Source of the DNA: Deltaproteobacteria bacterium
Lineage (GTDB): Bacteria; Campylobacterota_A; Desulfurellia; JAGGSF01
Reading direction: 5' to 3'
DNA: 5,527 bases
NCBI GenBank assembly: GCA_021159235.1
Contig: JAGGSF010000047.1
Location: forward strand, 1 to 5,527
Positions 1 to 5,480 of the stretch are shown here, one piece after another. The first letter of the stretch is position 1. Each line of letters starts with the position of its first letter. Both the position numbers and the translations under genes were made by a program. The notes below the pieces were generated by a model. That model saw only the letters and a program-made list of their open reading frames with translations. It made no database searches and was not told where the DNA came from.

Positions 1-245
1 TTATCAATCTTATCAAATGTAGAGGAAAAGTCAATTTATAAATTGCCTCACCAAAAATCTGTATCAGGCAACAGAAATATTTTCATGCTCAAATTCATCT
101 TCTCTGAGCCTATTGCACTAAAATTCAAAATGATTTGCAAGCAAAATCTCAGAAAAGAATTATTAGCCTCAGATGAACATGGGGGGGAGTTGATATATTG
201 CCCGCTTGCCATTGAAGGATGGAATTAGAAATCTTTGTTCAACAT
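1..245. other. Left-edge region with no recognisable gene; one anonymous open + frame
   Basis: I see no identifiable gene here. On the + strand, frame 1 is open from base 1 to a TAG at 226-228, so it could be the last 75 codons of a gene starting outside the window. If it starts inside, the only early option is a TTG at 43 with no Shine-Dalgarno site. The translation ends in GGELIYCPLAIEGWN and has no domain or motif I recognise. The complementary - frame is also open for about 54 codons (ATG at 210-212 to a stop at 48-50), which suggests the openness may be chance. Other visible structure is a 6-bp inverted repeat, TTGCCT (43-48) with AGGCAA (66-71), and a run of seven G at 181-187. No HEPN-like motif appears on the - strand, where a toxin partner of the neighbouring nucleotidyltransferase might lie. 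Confidence 0.3.
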
Positions 246-659
246 TTAAAAACCCAGAATCATTTTTTGTTTCATCCTTTCATAAGGAATGAGTTCGTCT
301 GCCCTTTGCATAATATACAGTTGATACTCTGCTTCATAAACATCATCCTTTGCATAGAGAAGTTCTCCTTTTACTATCTCAAGGGCTAAAAACACAGGTG
401 CTTCAGGAATAACTACCAGATCAACCCTTGAAATATTAAAGACATCCTCAAGTTCTAAGGCAATTTCTATTTTCTCCTCAATATTAAGTGGTATTTCAGG
501 TTTTATACCTATATCCAGATCAGATGTTCTATCAGATAGATGATTTATTTTCCCTTCAACCATGTTCAGAGCTTCTTTAGCCCTGCTGCCGAAGGCGTAA
601 ATTATCTGTAGTTTGTATCTCTTGGCTAACTTTTCAATTTTATTTTTAACTTCACTCAC
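246..659 (-). CDS. MntA-like (MNT family) nucleotidyltransferase, possible antitoxin without a visible HEPN partner
   Basis: This is a small minimal nucleotidyltransferase of the DNA polymerase beta fold. From the GTG start at 659 it has 137 residues. It shows the family's catalytic layout: GSRA at residues 24-27, SDLD at 46-49 (the two metal-binding aspartates) and the third aspartate in RVDLVVI near residue 80. Between GSRA and SDLD it carries about 18 residues, far more than the roughly 8 of the usual GSRA...SDxD spacing. Known relatives such as MntA transfer AMP to a HEPN-domain RNase (HepT) and neutralise it (type VII toxin-antitoxin). That role is inferred here, because no HEPN gene is next to it: ispD lies on one side and anonymous sequence on the other. 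The frame also allows a TTG start at 695 (149 aa). I prefer GTG 659 because the homologous part begins there (VSEVKNKIEKL). Neither start has a Shine-Dalgarno site. The domain call is firm; substrate and partner are unknown. Confidence 0.85.
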   Translation of the reverse strand: MSEVKNKIEKLAKRYKLQIIYAFGSRAKEALNMVEGKINHLSDRTSDLDIGIKPEIPLNIEEKIEIALELEDVFNISRVDLVVIPEAPVFLALEIVKGELLYAKDDVYEAEYQLYIMQRADELIPYERMKQKMILGF

Positions 660-679
660 GACAAAATATCTACGATAAA

Positions 680-711
680 TTGTGGTAATTTGCAAGCGAA
701 AATTATATATT
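680..711 (+). promoter_or_regulatory. Candidate promoter region for the ispD-secF operon
   Basis: The AT-rich gap between the divergent nucleotidyltransferase gene and ispD must hold a promoter for the rightward operon. A TATATT box at 706-711 matches 5 of 6 bases of the sigma-70 -10 consensus. The -35 is unclear: TTGTGG at 680-685 lies 20 nt upstream of TATATT, or 18 nt upstream of the overlapping TATATA at 704-709. A palindromic TTGCAA at 690-695 could serve the opposite strand, with TAGATA at 667-672 after a 17-nt spacer. This is an inference from weak matches only. Confidence 0.25.
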
Positions 712-791
712 TTTTATGAAGACAGCTTTTGAGAAAAATGCAGGCTGGTTTGTTGCTTGAAAAATAATGAAAGTTCCTGTATTTTTGGGTT

Positions 792-1460
792 GTGGTTAGT
801 GCTATAATAGTTGCTGCAGGAAGAGGGCAGAGGTTTAGAGGGAAAAAGCAGTTTGCAGAAATTGACTCCAAACCCCTTATTGCTTATACAATAGATAGAT
901 TTAACAGGAATGAGAACATAGATGAAATAATAGTTGTAGTTGAAGAAAGGGATAGAGCTGTTATGGAACAAATTATAGAGAAATACGGTTTCAACAAAGT
1001 AAGGAAGGTAACTGGCGGGGGAAAGAGGAGGATTGACTCCGTTTACCAGGGAATAAAAGCCTGTTCAAATAATACCTCCGTATGTCTTATCCATGATGGA
1101 GTAAGACCAAATGTAAGTAAAAGGATAATAGACGAGGTAGTAAAAAGGGCACGGAAAAACGCCGTTGTCTGCGGTATAAAACCCCGGGATACGGTAAAGA
1201 TGGTGGAACACAGCAAAATGCACACCTTGAATAGAGAATCCCTTGTTCTATCCCAGACTCCTCAAGGTTTTCCCTTTAAGTTGTTTTCAGCTGCCATAGA
1301 AAGGGCTATTGAACAGGATAGAGATTTTCCAGATGATGCAGCGATATGGGAATGGTTTTACAATGGCGAAATAGACATAGTAGAAGGCAGCATAATGAAT
1401 ATAAAGATTACCTATAAAGAAGATATGGAAGTGGAAAGATGTCTTTTAGGGTTGGTATAG
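792..1460 (+). CDS. ispD: 2-C-methyl-D-erythritol 4-phosphate cytidylyltransferase
   Basis: IspD catalyses the third MEP-pathway step: MEP plus CTP gives 4-diphosphocytidyl-methylerythritol and diphosphate, in the cytoplasm. The 222 residues match the family's length and motifs. These are the nucleotide-binding loop AAGRGQRF (8-15) followed by KKQF (18-21, carrying the catalytic lysine), [14 protein letters not shown] (75-88), HDGVRP (101-106), PRDTVK (131-136), QTPQGF (155-160), PDDA (180-183) and NIKIT (203-207, carrying the second conserved lysine). The loop between RF and KKQ is a shorter variant than in E. coli. Translation starts at a GTG at 792, the first plausible start after an in-frame TGA at 768-770. 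Its Shine-Dalgarno site is poor (only GGG at 787-789). A 10-codon ORF (767-799) overlaps the start and might couple translation, which is speculative. The gene is first in the operon and overlaps ispF by 22 nt. Confidence 0.97.
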   Translation: MVSAIIVAAGRGQRFRGKKQFAEIDSKPLIAYTIDRFNRNENIDEIIVVVEERDRAVMEQIIEKYGFNKVRKVTGGGKRRIDSVYQGIKACSNNTSVCLIHDGVRPNVSKRIIDEVVKRARKNAVVCGIKPRDTVKMVEHSKMHTLNRESLVLSQTPQGFPFKLFSAAIERAIEQDRDFPDDAAIWEWFYNGEIDIVEGSIMNIKITYKEDMEVERCLLGLV

Positions 1461-1912
1461 GATTTGATGCTCATAGGTTTACTAAGCAGAGAAAGTTGAT
1501 TCTGGGTGGAGTGGAGATAGATTACCCCTTGGGTCTTGAGGGTTGGTCTGATGCTGATGTGCTGACTCACGCTATCTGCGATGCTCTCTTGGGTGCAGGA
1601 GGAATGGATGATATTGGCACTCATTTCCCAAACATAAAAAAGTATAAAGATATATCCAGTATAATCCTTCTTGAAGAAATAGAGAAGATGCTCAGCAGAA
1701 AAGGATTCCATATATGCAATATAGATGCTATAATTATTGCTCAAGAACCCAAGATATCGTTGTATAAAAAGGATATGAAAGAGAATATAGCTTGTGCTCT
1801 AAAGATAAAAACAGGCCAGATCAATATAAAAGGAACAACAACAGATAAGATGGGTTTTACAGGAAGAAGTGAAGGTATTGCGGCTTTAGCTATAGCAGGG
1901 ATAGAGGTATGA
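1439..1912 (+). CDS. ispF: 2-C-methyl-D-erythritol 2,4-cyclodiphosphate synthase
   Basis: IspF cyclises CDP-methylerythritol 2-phosphate to MEcPP with release of CMP, the fifth MEP-pathway step. Family members are homotrimers with a zinc site at subunit interfaces. The 157 residues are full length. The zinc ligands are Asp10 and His12 (GIGFDAH) and His44 (SDADVLTH, 37-44). The ribose-binding DIG motif lies at 58-60, AQEPK at 101-105 and the CMP-side loop [11 protein letters not shown] at 133-143. Two positions are unusual. Residue 36 is Trp where many homologues have His (GHSDADV), and the FPDTD loop reads FPNIKK and is about one residue shorter. The zinc ligands are intact, so activity is expected. 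The ATG at 1439 lies inside ispD, 7 nt after GGAAG (1427-1431). The first seven residues are coded in the overlap. The TGA overlaps the next gene's ATG. Confidence 0.97.
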   Translation: MSFRVGIGFDAHRFTKQRKLILGGVEIDYPLGLEGWSDADVLTHAICDALLGAGGMDDIGTHFPNIKKYKDISSIILLEEIEKMLSRKGFHICNIDAIIIAQEPKISLYKKDMKENIACALKIKTGQINIKGTTTDKMGFTGRSEGIAALAIAGIEV

Positions 1913-2127
1913 TGCAGGAATTAGGGAAATTACTTGTATTTATAGGCATCATCTTTGTTGTTATAGGGTTTTTACTTATTATTTTTCCAAAAATACCGTA
2001 TATAGGTAAGTTACCAGGAGATATATACATTGAGAAGGATAACTTTAGTTTTTACTTTCCACTTGCAACCTGCATCATTTTAAGTATAATCGCTTCACTA
2101 ATATTGTACTTTCTAACCAAACATTAA
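1909..2127 (+). CDS. DUF2905 family small membrane protein
   Basis: This 72-residue protein is of unknown function and matches the DUF2905 pattern. It has a hydrophobic helix at about 8-27, then a short loop [18 protein letters not shown] with the family's GxLPGDI core and [11 protein letters not shown], leading into a second helix at about 49-69. It is therefore a predicted two-helix inner-membrane protein with a small hairpin between the helices. Start choice is ambiguous. ATG 1909 overlaps the ispF stop as ATGA, with AGGG (1897-1900) 8 nt upstream. ATG 1912 has GAGG (1904-1907) 4 nt upstream. The overlap indicates translational coupling with ispF. In many bacteria this family is encoded near ruvB, queA, tgt and yajC, so its place just before yajC fits, though queA and tgt are missing here. 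Its role is unknown. Confidence 0.9.
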   Translation: MMQELGKLLVFIGIIFVVIGFLLIIFPKIPYIGKLPGDIYIEKDNFSFYFPLATCIILSIIASLILYFLTKH

Positions 2128-2132
2128 GGAGG
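2126..2132 (+). promoter_or_regulatory. Strong Shine-Dalgarno site of yajC
   Basis: AAGGAGG lies 6 nt before the yajC ATG and shares two bases with the TAA stop (2125-2127) of the DUF2905 gene. It fixes the yajC start and is the best ribosome binding site on the + strand up to this point in the operon. Confidence 0.85.
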
Positions 2133-2138
2133 TATATA

Positions 2139-2438
2139 ATGCTGTCAATGGTTTATGCGGCAGGTGAAGCTGCTCCTCAGGGACCCGGTCCGCTGGCTGG
2201 TATTCTTCCCTTCATACTGATTATTGTGATATTCTACCTCTTTCTCATCCTTCCCCAGCAAAAACAGAGAAAGAAACACAAAGAATTTGTCGATTCCTTG
2301 AAGAGGGGAGACAAAGTTATCACTTCCAGTGGCATCTATGGCACGATTACCAGGATAGAAGAGAAAGTAGCATATTTAGAGATAGCAGATGGAGTAAATA
2401 TAAGGATTTTGAAAAACAATATTGCAACCAGGGTGTAG
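2139..2438 (+). CDS. yajC: Preprotein translocase subunit YajC
   Basis: YajC is the small single-span partner of SecD and SecF in the holo-translocon. The 99 residues have the family architecture: a short N-terminal segment rich in Ala, Gly and Pro (7-19), one transmembrane helix at about 20-38, the hallmark LPQQKQRKKHKEF (38-50) just after the membrane, and a soluble cytoplasmic domain with LKRGDKVITSSGIYGTI (54-70) and a C-terminal beta region. The positive cluster after the helix places the C-terminus in the cytoplasm. The stop is immediately followed by the secD ATG, so the two are almost certainly co-translated. E. coli YajC is dispensable, and its exact mechanism is unsettled. Confidence 0.97.
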   Translation: MLSMVYAAGEAAPQGPGPLAGILPFILIIVIFYLFLILPQQKQRKKHKEFVDSLKRGDKVITSSGIYGTITRIEEKVAYLEIADGVNIRILKNNIATRV

Positions 2439-4016
2439 ATGCAAAAAAACATCCTTACCAGACTAATTATCATCGCTGCCGTTTTTGTATTGTTTGTGGT
2501 TTACGCTATTCCTACTTTTGTAAAGAACAGGGATGCTCTTCCTTCTTTTTTCCCGGACAAGGTAGTTCATTTAGGTTTAGATCTAAAAGGTGGAATGCAC
2601 CTGGTTTTAGGTGTGGATACTGAAAAAGCAGTGGAGACCATTGTGGAAAGGGCGGCCCATCAGCTGAGGATCCAATTGGATGAAGAAAAAATAGCCTATA
2701 ATGAAGTAACACCGAAAAAAGATAAAATAAGCATCAGTCTTATTGATCCTCTGGACAAGGGTAAGTTGCTGGAACTTGTAGAGAGAAACTATCCCCATTA
2801 CAGGATAGTGAAGGAAACATTACCCGTAGCGATAAAGTTAAATAAAGAGACAGGGGAAAAGATCCGTAGCAGTGCTGTAGAACAGGCATTGAGTATAATA
2901 CGAAACAGGGTAGACCAGTTTGGCGTAGCTGAACCTACAATTGTGAAATATGGAAAAGACAATATTGTCGTTGAACTTCCTGGTATTAAAGATCCTGCAA
3001 GGGCAGTGAGACTCATCGGCAAAATGGCAAGATTGGAGTTAAAACTCGTTGACGAAAAGGCAGATATAACAGAGGCTCTACAGGGAAATCTACCCGAAGA
3101 TGATGAACTACTTTATCAGATAAAACGGGATCCATATACGGGGGAGATTGAAAAGATACCCATGGTAGTAAAGAGAGATACTGTAATAAGCGGGGATATG
3201 GTGAAGAATGCAAGGGTAGCCTTCAGTCAATTAAACCAGCCCTATGTAACTTTTGATTTAAATCCTGAAGGGGCGCGTATCTTTGCACAATTTACGGGCA
3301 GTCACGTGGGTAAAAGATTGGCCATTGTATTGGATAATATCATTTATTCTGCACCTGTTATCCGGGAGCGCATTGGTGGAGGGAGAGGACAGATTACAGG
3401 GAGTTTTACCACCAAAGAGGCACACGACTTAGCTATTGTTTTGAGGAGTGGATCATTGCCAGCACCGGTAAAGGTGCTGGAAAACATTACTGTTGGTCCC
3501 TCACTGGGAGAAGATTCTATAAAAAAGGGTGCAATGTCAGCTTTTGTGGGTGCTACTCTGGTTGTTCTGTTTATGATTTTTTACTACGGTGCATCCGGTC
3601 TTCTGGCTGATTTTGCCCTTTTACTCAATATCATCATCATATTTGGCGCATTGGCTATGTTTGGTGCCACCCTGACCTTGCCTGGACTGGCAGGGATTGC
3701 TTTAACCATCGGTATGGCTGTGGATGCAAATGTGCTTATATTTGAAAGGATAAGAGAGGAATTACGGATAGGCAGAGCTATACGTGATGCTATAAATACC
3801 GGATATAAACGTGCCACCTTGACCATATTTGATGCCAATATTACAACCCTTATCACGACATTGGTACTTTATCAATTTGGAACAGGCCCTATCAGAGGGT
3901 TTGCTGTTACCTTAAGTATCGGTATTATAGCCAATATGTTTACAGCTATTGTGGTAACCAAATTTATCTATGATTTAGTGCTTGTGAAATTCTCACCTAA
4001 GAAACTCAGCATATAG
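2439..4016 (+). CDS. secD: Protein translocase subunit SecD
   Basis: SecD is an RND-superfamily membrane protein that, with SecF, uses the proton gradient to complete protein export through SecYEG. All 525 residues are present. There is a first transmembrane helix at about 7-27 and the signature LGLDLKGGMHLVLGVD (45-60). The large extracytoplasmic P1 region follows, with SIIRNRVDQFGVAEP (152-166) and VVELPGIKDP (177-186). Next are VTFDLNPEGA (270-279) and the VLDNIIYSAPVI segment (297-308). Five more helices follow between about 364 and 513. Asp429 in GMAVDANVLIFERIREE (425-441) matches the membrane aspartate known to be needed for proton transport. Spacing from yajC is zero and only a weak AGGG (2430-2433) precedes the ATG, so expression probably depends on coupling to yajC. 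SecF follows after 8 nt. Confidence 0.98.
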   Translation: MQKNILTRLIIIAAVFVLFVVYAIPTFVKNRDALPSFFPDKVVHLGLDLKGGMHLVLGVDTEKAVETIVERAAHQLRIQLDEEKIAYNEVTPKKDKISISLIDPLDKGKLLELVERNYPHYRIVKETLPVAIKLNKETGEKIRSSAVEQALSIIRNRVDQFGVAEPTIVKYGKDNIVVELPGIKDPARAVRLIGKMARLELKLVDEKADITEALQGNLPEDDELLYQIKRDPYTGEIEKIPMVVKRDTVISGDMVKNARVAFSQLNQPYVTFDLNPEGARIFAQFTGSHVGKRLAIVLDNIIYSAPVIRERIGGGRGQITGSFTTKEAHDLAIVLRSGSLPAPVKVLENITVGPSLGEDSIKKGAMSAFVGATLVVLFMIFYYGASGLLADFALLLNIIIIFGALAMFGATLTLPGLAGIALTIGMAVDANVLIFERIREELRIGRAIRDAINTGYKRATLTIFDANITTLITTLVLYQFGTGPIRGFAVTLSIGIIANMFTAIVVTKFIYDLVLVKFSPKKLSI

Positions 4017-4022
4017 GAGGGG
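4015..4022 (+). promoter_or_regulatory. Shine-Dalgarno site of secF
   Basis: AGGAGGGG overlaps the secD TAG stop (4014-4016) and lies just upstream of the secF ATG at 4025. It fixes that start and makes secF initiation look stronger than that of secD. Confidence 0.8.
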
Positions 4023-4024
4023 TA

Positions 4025-4948
4025 ATGGAGTTTATAAGCCCTGAGGTGAATATAGATTTTGTGAAGAAGATGAAAGTGGCAGCGGCGATTTCCTGTATCA
4101 TCATAGTTATAGGTATAATCTCTTTGATTGCTCATGGTGGTCCCAGATGGGGTATTGAATTCAAGGGGGGTACATCCATTCAGGTTTTATTTAAGAAACC
4201 CGTTTCCACTGCTTCTTTAAGAGCCAATTTAGAAAAGGCAGGATTTCCCCGGGCAAAGATTCAGAAGATTGGCAGGGGGAATGAATTTGTCATATACAGT
4301 ACAAGATCCTCATCTAATGTAAAGGATGAGATAAAAGAGGCCTTGAAAAGTTCCTATGGAAGTGATTTTGAGATAAGAAAAGTAGACATGATAGGTCCAA
4401 AAATCAGCAAGGATTTAAAGAAAAAGGGTATTACGGCGATGGTTATAGCTGTTTTTGCCATACTCGTTTATGTGGGATTGAGATTTCAATTCAGGTTTGC
4501 TACAGGAGCGGTTTTCGCTTTAATACACGATGTGCTGATCACCATCACCTTTCTTTCCTTATTTAATTTTGAGTTTACACTGGATATCATCGCTGCACTT
4601 TTAATGATCATAGGCTATTCTTTGAATGATACGATAGTGGTATTTGACAGGATCAGGGAAAGAGTGAGAATGGCAAAAAAGATATCCAGGGAACTGGCAA
4701 TAAACAGAGGAATTAACGAGGTATTATCCAGAACAGTTCTCACCTCTTTAACCACACTCTTTGTTGTCCTCTGTCTCTTTTTCCTGGGCGGTGGAGCAAT
4801 CCATGGCTTTGCCTTCGCCCTGCTTGTGGGAATAATATCTGGAACATATTCCTCCATCTTTATTGCCAGCCCTGTTCTTCTCATGTTCAAGGGTGAACTT
4901 TTACCTCCCCCGAAGGAAATCAGCCCGGAAGAGAAGTTTAAAATTTAG
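4025..4948 (+). CDS. secF: Protein translocase subunit SecF
   Basis: SecF pairs with SecD to form the proton-driven export motor. The 307 residues give the usual six-helix layout: helix 1 at about 17-37, the signature GIEFKGGTSIQV (43-54), a small extracytoplasmic P4-type domain with VDMIGPKI (120-127), then five helices from about 135 to 288. GYSLNDTIVVFDRIRERV (197-214) is the conserved membrane-to-loop segment carrying the Asp and Arg residues linked to proton coupling. The tail after residue 289 is short, cytoplasmic and charged, with PPPKEISPEEKFK. The gene is separate from secD, unlike the fused SecDF of some Firmicutes. It is the last gene of the + operon. Its TAG at 4946-4948 overlaps the stop of the convergent - strand gene by 4 nt, and I see no terminator between them. 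Confidence 0.98.
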   Translation: MEFISPEVNIDFVKKMKVAAAISCIIIVIGIISLIAHGGPRWGIEFKGGTSIQVLFKKPVSTASLRANLEKAGFPRAKIQKIGRGNEFVIYSTRSSSNVKDEIKEALKSSYGSDFEIRKVDMIGPKISKDLKKKGITAMVIAVFAILVYVGLRFQFRFATGAVFALIHDVLITITFLSLFNFEFTLDIIAALLMIIGYSLNDTIVVFDRIRERVRMAKKISRELAINRGINEVLSRTVLTSLTTLFVVLCLFFLGGGAIHGFAFALLVGIISGTYSSIFIASPVLLMFKGELLPPPKEISPEEKFKI

Positions 4949-5136
4949 CGCCTTACCATCTGTGTTCCGCACTTCGGACACTTCATCTGATAACAGGGCA
5001 TACCCCTTTCATGAGGTATACTGTATCCGCATTTTGGGCATACACAGTTTCCACCTGGGCCCAGCCCTCTTCCTCCACCCATTCCTCTACCGCCTTGTCC
5101 TCGTCCACGACCTGCTCCGCCGCCCTGTCCTTGCAT
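4945..5136 (-). CDS. Small Gly/Arg-rich protein with a six-cysteine metal-binding knot
   Basis: This 63-residue protein has two parts. Residues 1-29 form a flexible Gly/Arg/Gln tail built from short GRG and GGR units. Residues 30-63 hold CVCPKCGY, then HERGMPC, then CPKCG, giving cysteines at 31, 33, 36, 48, 53 and 56 plus His42. The paired CPKCG knuckles look like a zinc ribbon, with two extra cysteines that could support another metal or redox chemistry. I recognise the CxCPxCGY...RGxPC...CPxCGxxM pattern from small proteins of anaerobic bacteria and archaea, but no function is established to my knowledge. ATG 5136 is preferred because GAGGAG (5142-5147) lies 5 nt upstream. A GTG at 5139 is the alternative. 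The start overlaps the DUF5320 stop, so the two genes are coupled. The stop overlaps that of secF. Confidence 0.8.
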   Translation of the reverse strand: MQGQGGGAGRGRGQGGRGMGGGRGLGPGGNCVCPKCGYSIPHERGMPCYQMKCPKCGTQMVRR

Positions 5137-5441
5137 CACTTCTCCTCGCTTTTCTTTAGTTCTTCCAGCCTCTTTTCCAGGTCTGCAGTCTGTGTTCTCA
5201 ACGCTTCAATTTCTCTCTCGAGATAATCTTTCTCCTCTGCGGTTGAAAGTGGACGGTAGGGTGGGTAAAACCATCCAGCCCATCTCCATCCGAATCCTCT
5301 GCCTCTCCATCTGAATCTGAATCCTCTGCCCCATCCTCTTCCCGCAAGGAAGCCAGGAGCACCGAAACCTGCACAATATCCTAAACCTCTTCCTGTTCTT
5401 GGCCCTAACCCTAAGGGGCCTGTTCCATCTCCAAATGGCAT
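5136..5441 (-). CDS. DUF5320-type Gly/Arg/Trp-rich protein with C-terminal coiled coil
   Basis: This 101-residue protein has three parts. The N-terminal motif PFGDGTGPLGLGPRTGRGL (2-20), continued by GYCAGF (21-26), is the hallmark of the DUF5320 family. Residues 27-62 are low complexity, made of Gly, Arg, Trp and Phe, ending in WFYPPYRPLS. Residues 67-101 are charged with Leu spaced as in a coiled coil (YLEREIEALRTQTADLEKRLEEL). There is no signal peptide or membrane helix. The function of the family is unknown. Members often sit in clusters with NifB/NifX-like and Mrp/NBP35-type genes in anaerobes, which hints at metal or iron-sulfur handling, but no such gene is in this window. The start is secure: AAGGAGG lies 8 nt upstream. 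The single Cys (23) is conserved in the motif. Confidence 0.85.
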   Translation of the reverse strand: MPFGDGTGPLGLGPRTGRGLGYCAGFGAPGFLAGRGWGRGFRFRWRGRGFGWRWAGWFYPPYRPLSTAEEKDYLEREIEALRTQTADLEKRLEELKKSEEK

Positions 5442-5449
5442 ATCTGATA

Positions 5450-5456
5450 CCTCCTT
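5450..5456 (-). promoter_or_regulatory. Shine-Dalgarno site of the DUF5320-type gene
   Basis: On the - strand this reads AAGGAGG, 8 nt before the ATG at 5441, preceded by an A-rich stretch. It is a near-perfect ribosome binding site and suggests good expression of the DUF5320-type protein. No hairpin separates it from the gene upstream. Confidence 0.8.
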
Positions 5457-5480
5457 TTTTTGTTTTAAAGATATTCCTAT

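Noticed and set aside
43-71. TTGCCT/AGGCAA inverted repeat as a structured RNA or terminator
   Set aside because: The stem is only 6 bp with a 17-nt loop and no T-run, so it is weak and likely chance.
181-187. Seven-G tract as a phase-variation switch
   Set aside because: It does not sit in a recognisable gene or promoter, so there is nothing for it to switch.
656-971. - strand open frames overlapping the start of ispD
   Set aside because: They run opposite a clear ispD coding region, contain no recognisable domain, and have no start signals.
4962-4981. Imperfect hairpin (GTGT-CCG with CGG-ACAC, one bulged T) just after the secF stop, as a possible terminator
   Set aside because: No T-run follows it, and the bases are explained by the cysteine codons of the convergent mini-protein (CPKCGTQ).
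4863-5226. Overlapping + strand open frames rich in Ser, Leu and His opposite the Gly/Arg-rich genes
   Set aside because: They are antisense shadows of Gly/Arg-rich coding sequence, lack Shine-Dalgarno sites, and show no protein-like motifs.
5450-5460. T-run on the + strand as an intrinsic terminator tail
   Set aside because: There is no GC-rich stem before it. The stretch is the complement of the AAGGAGG ribosome binding site and its A-rich leader.
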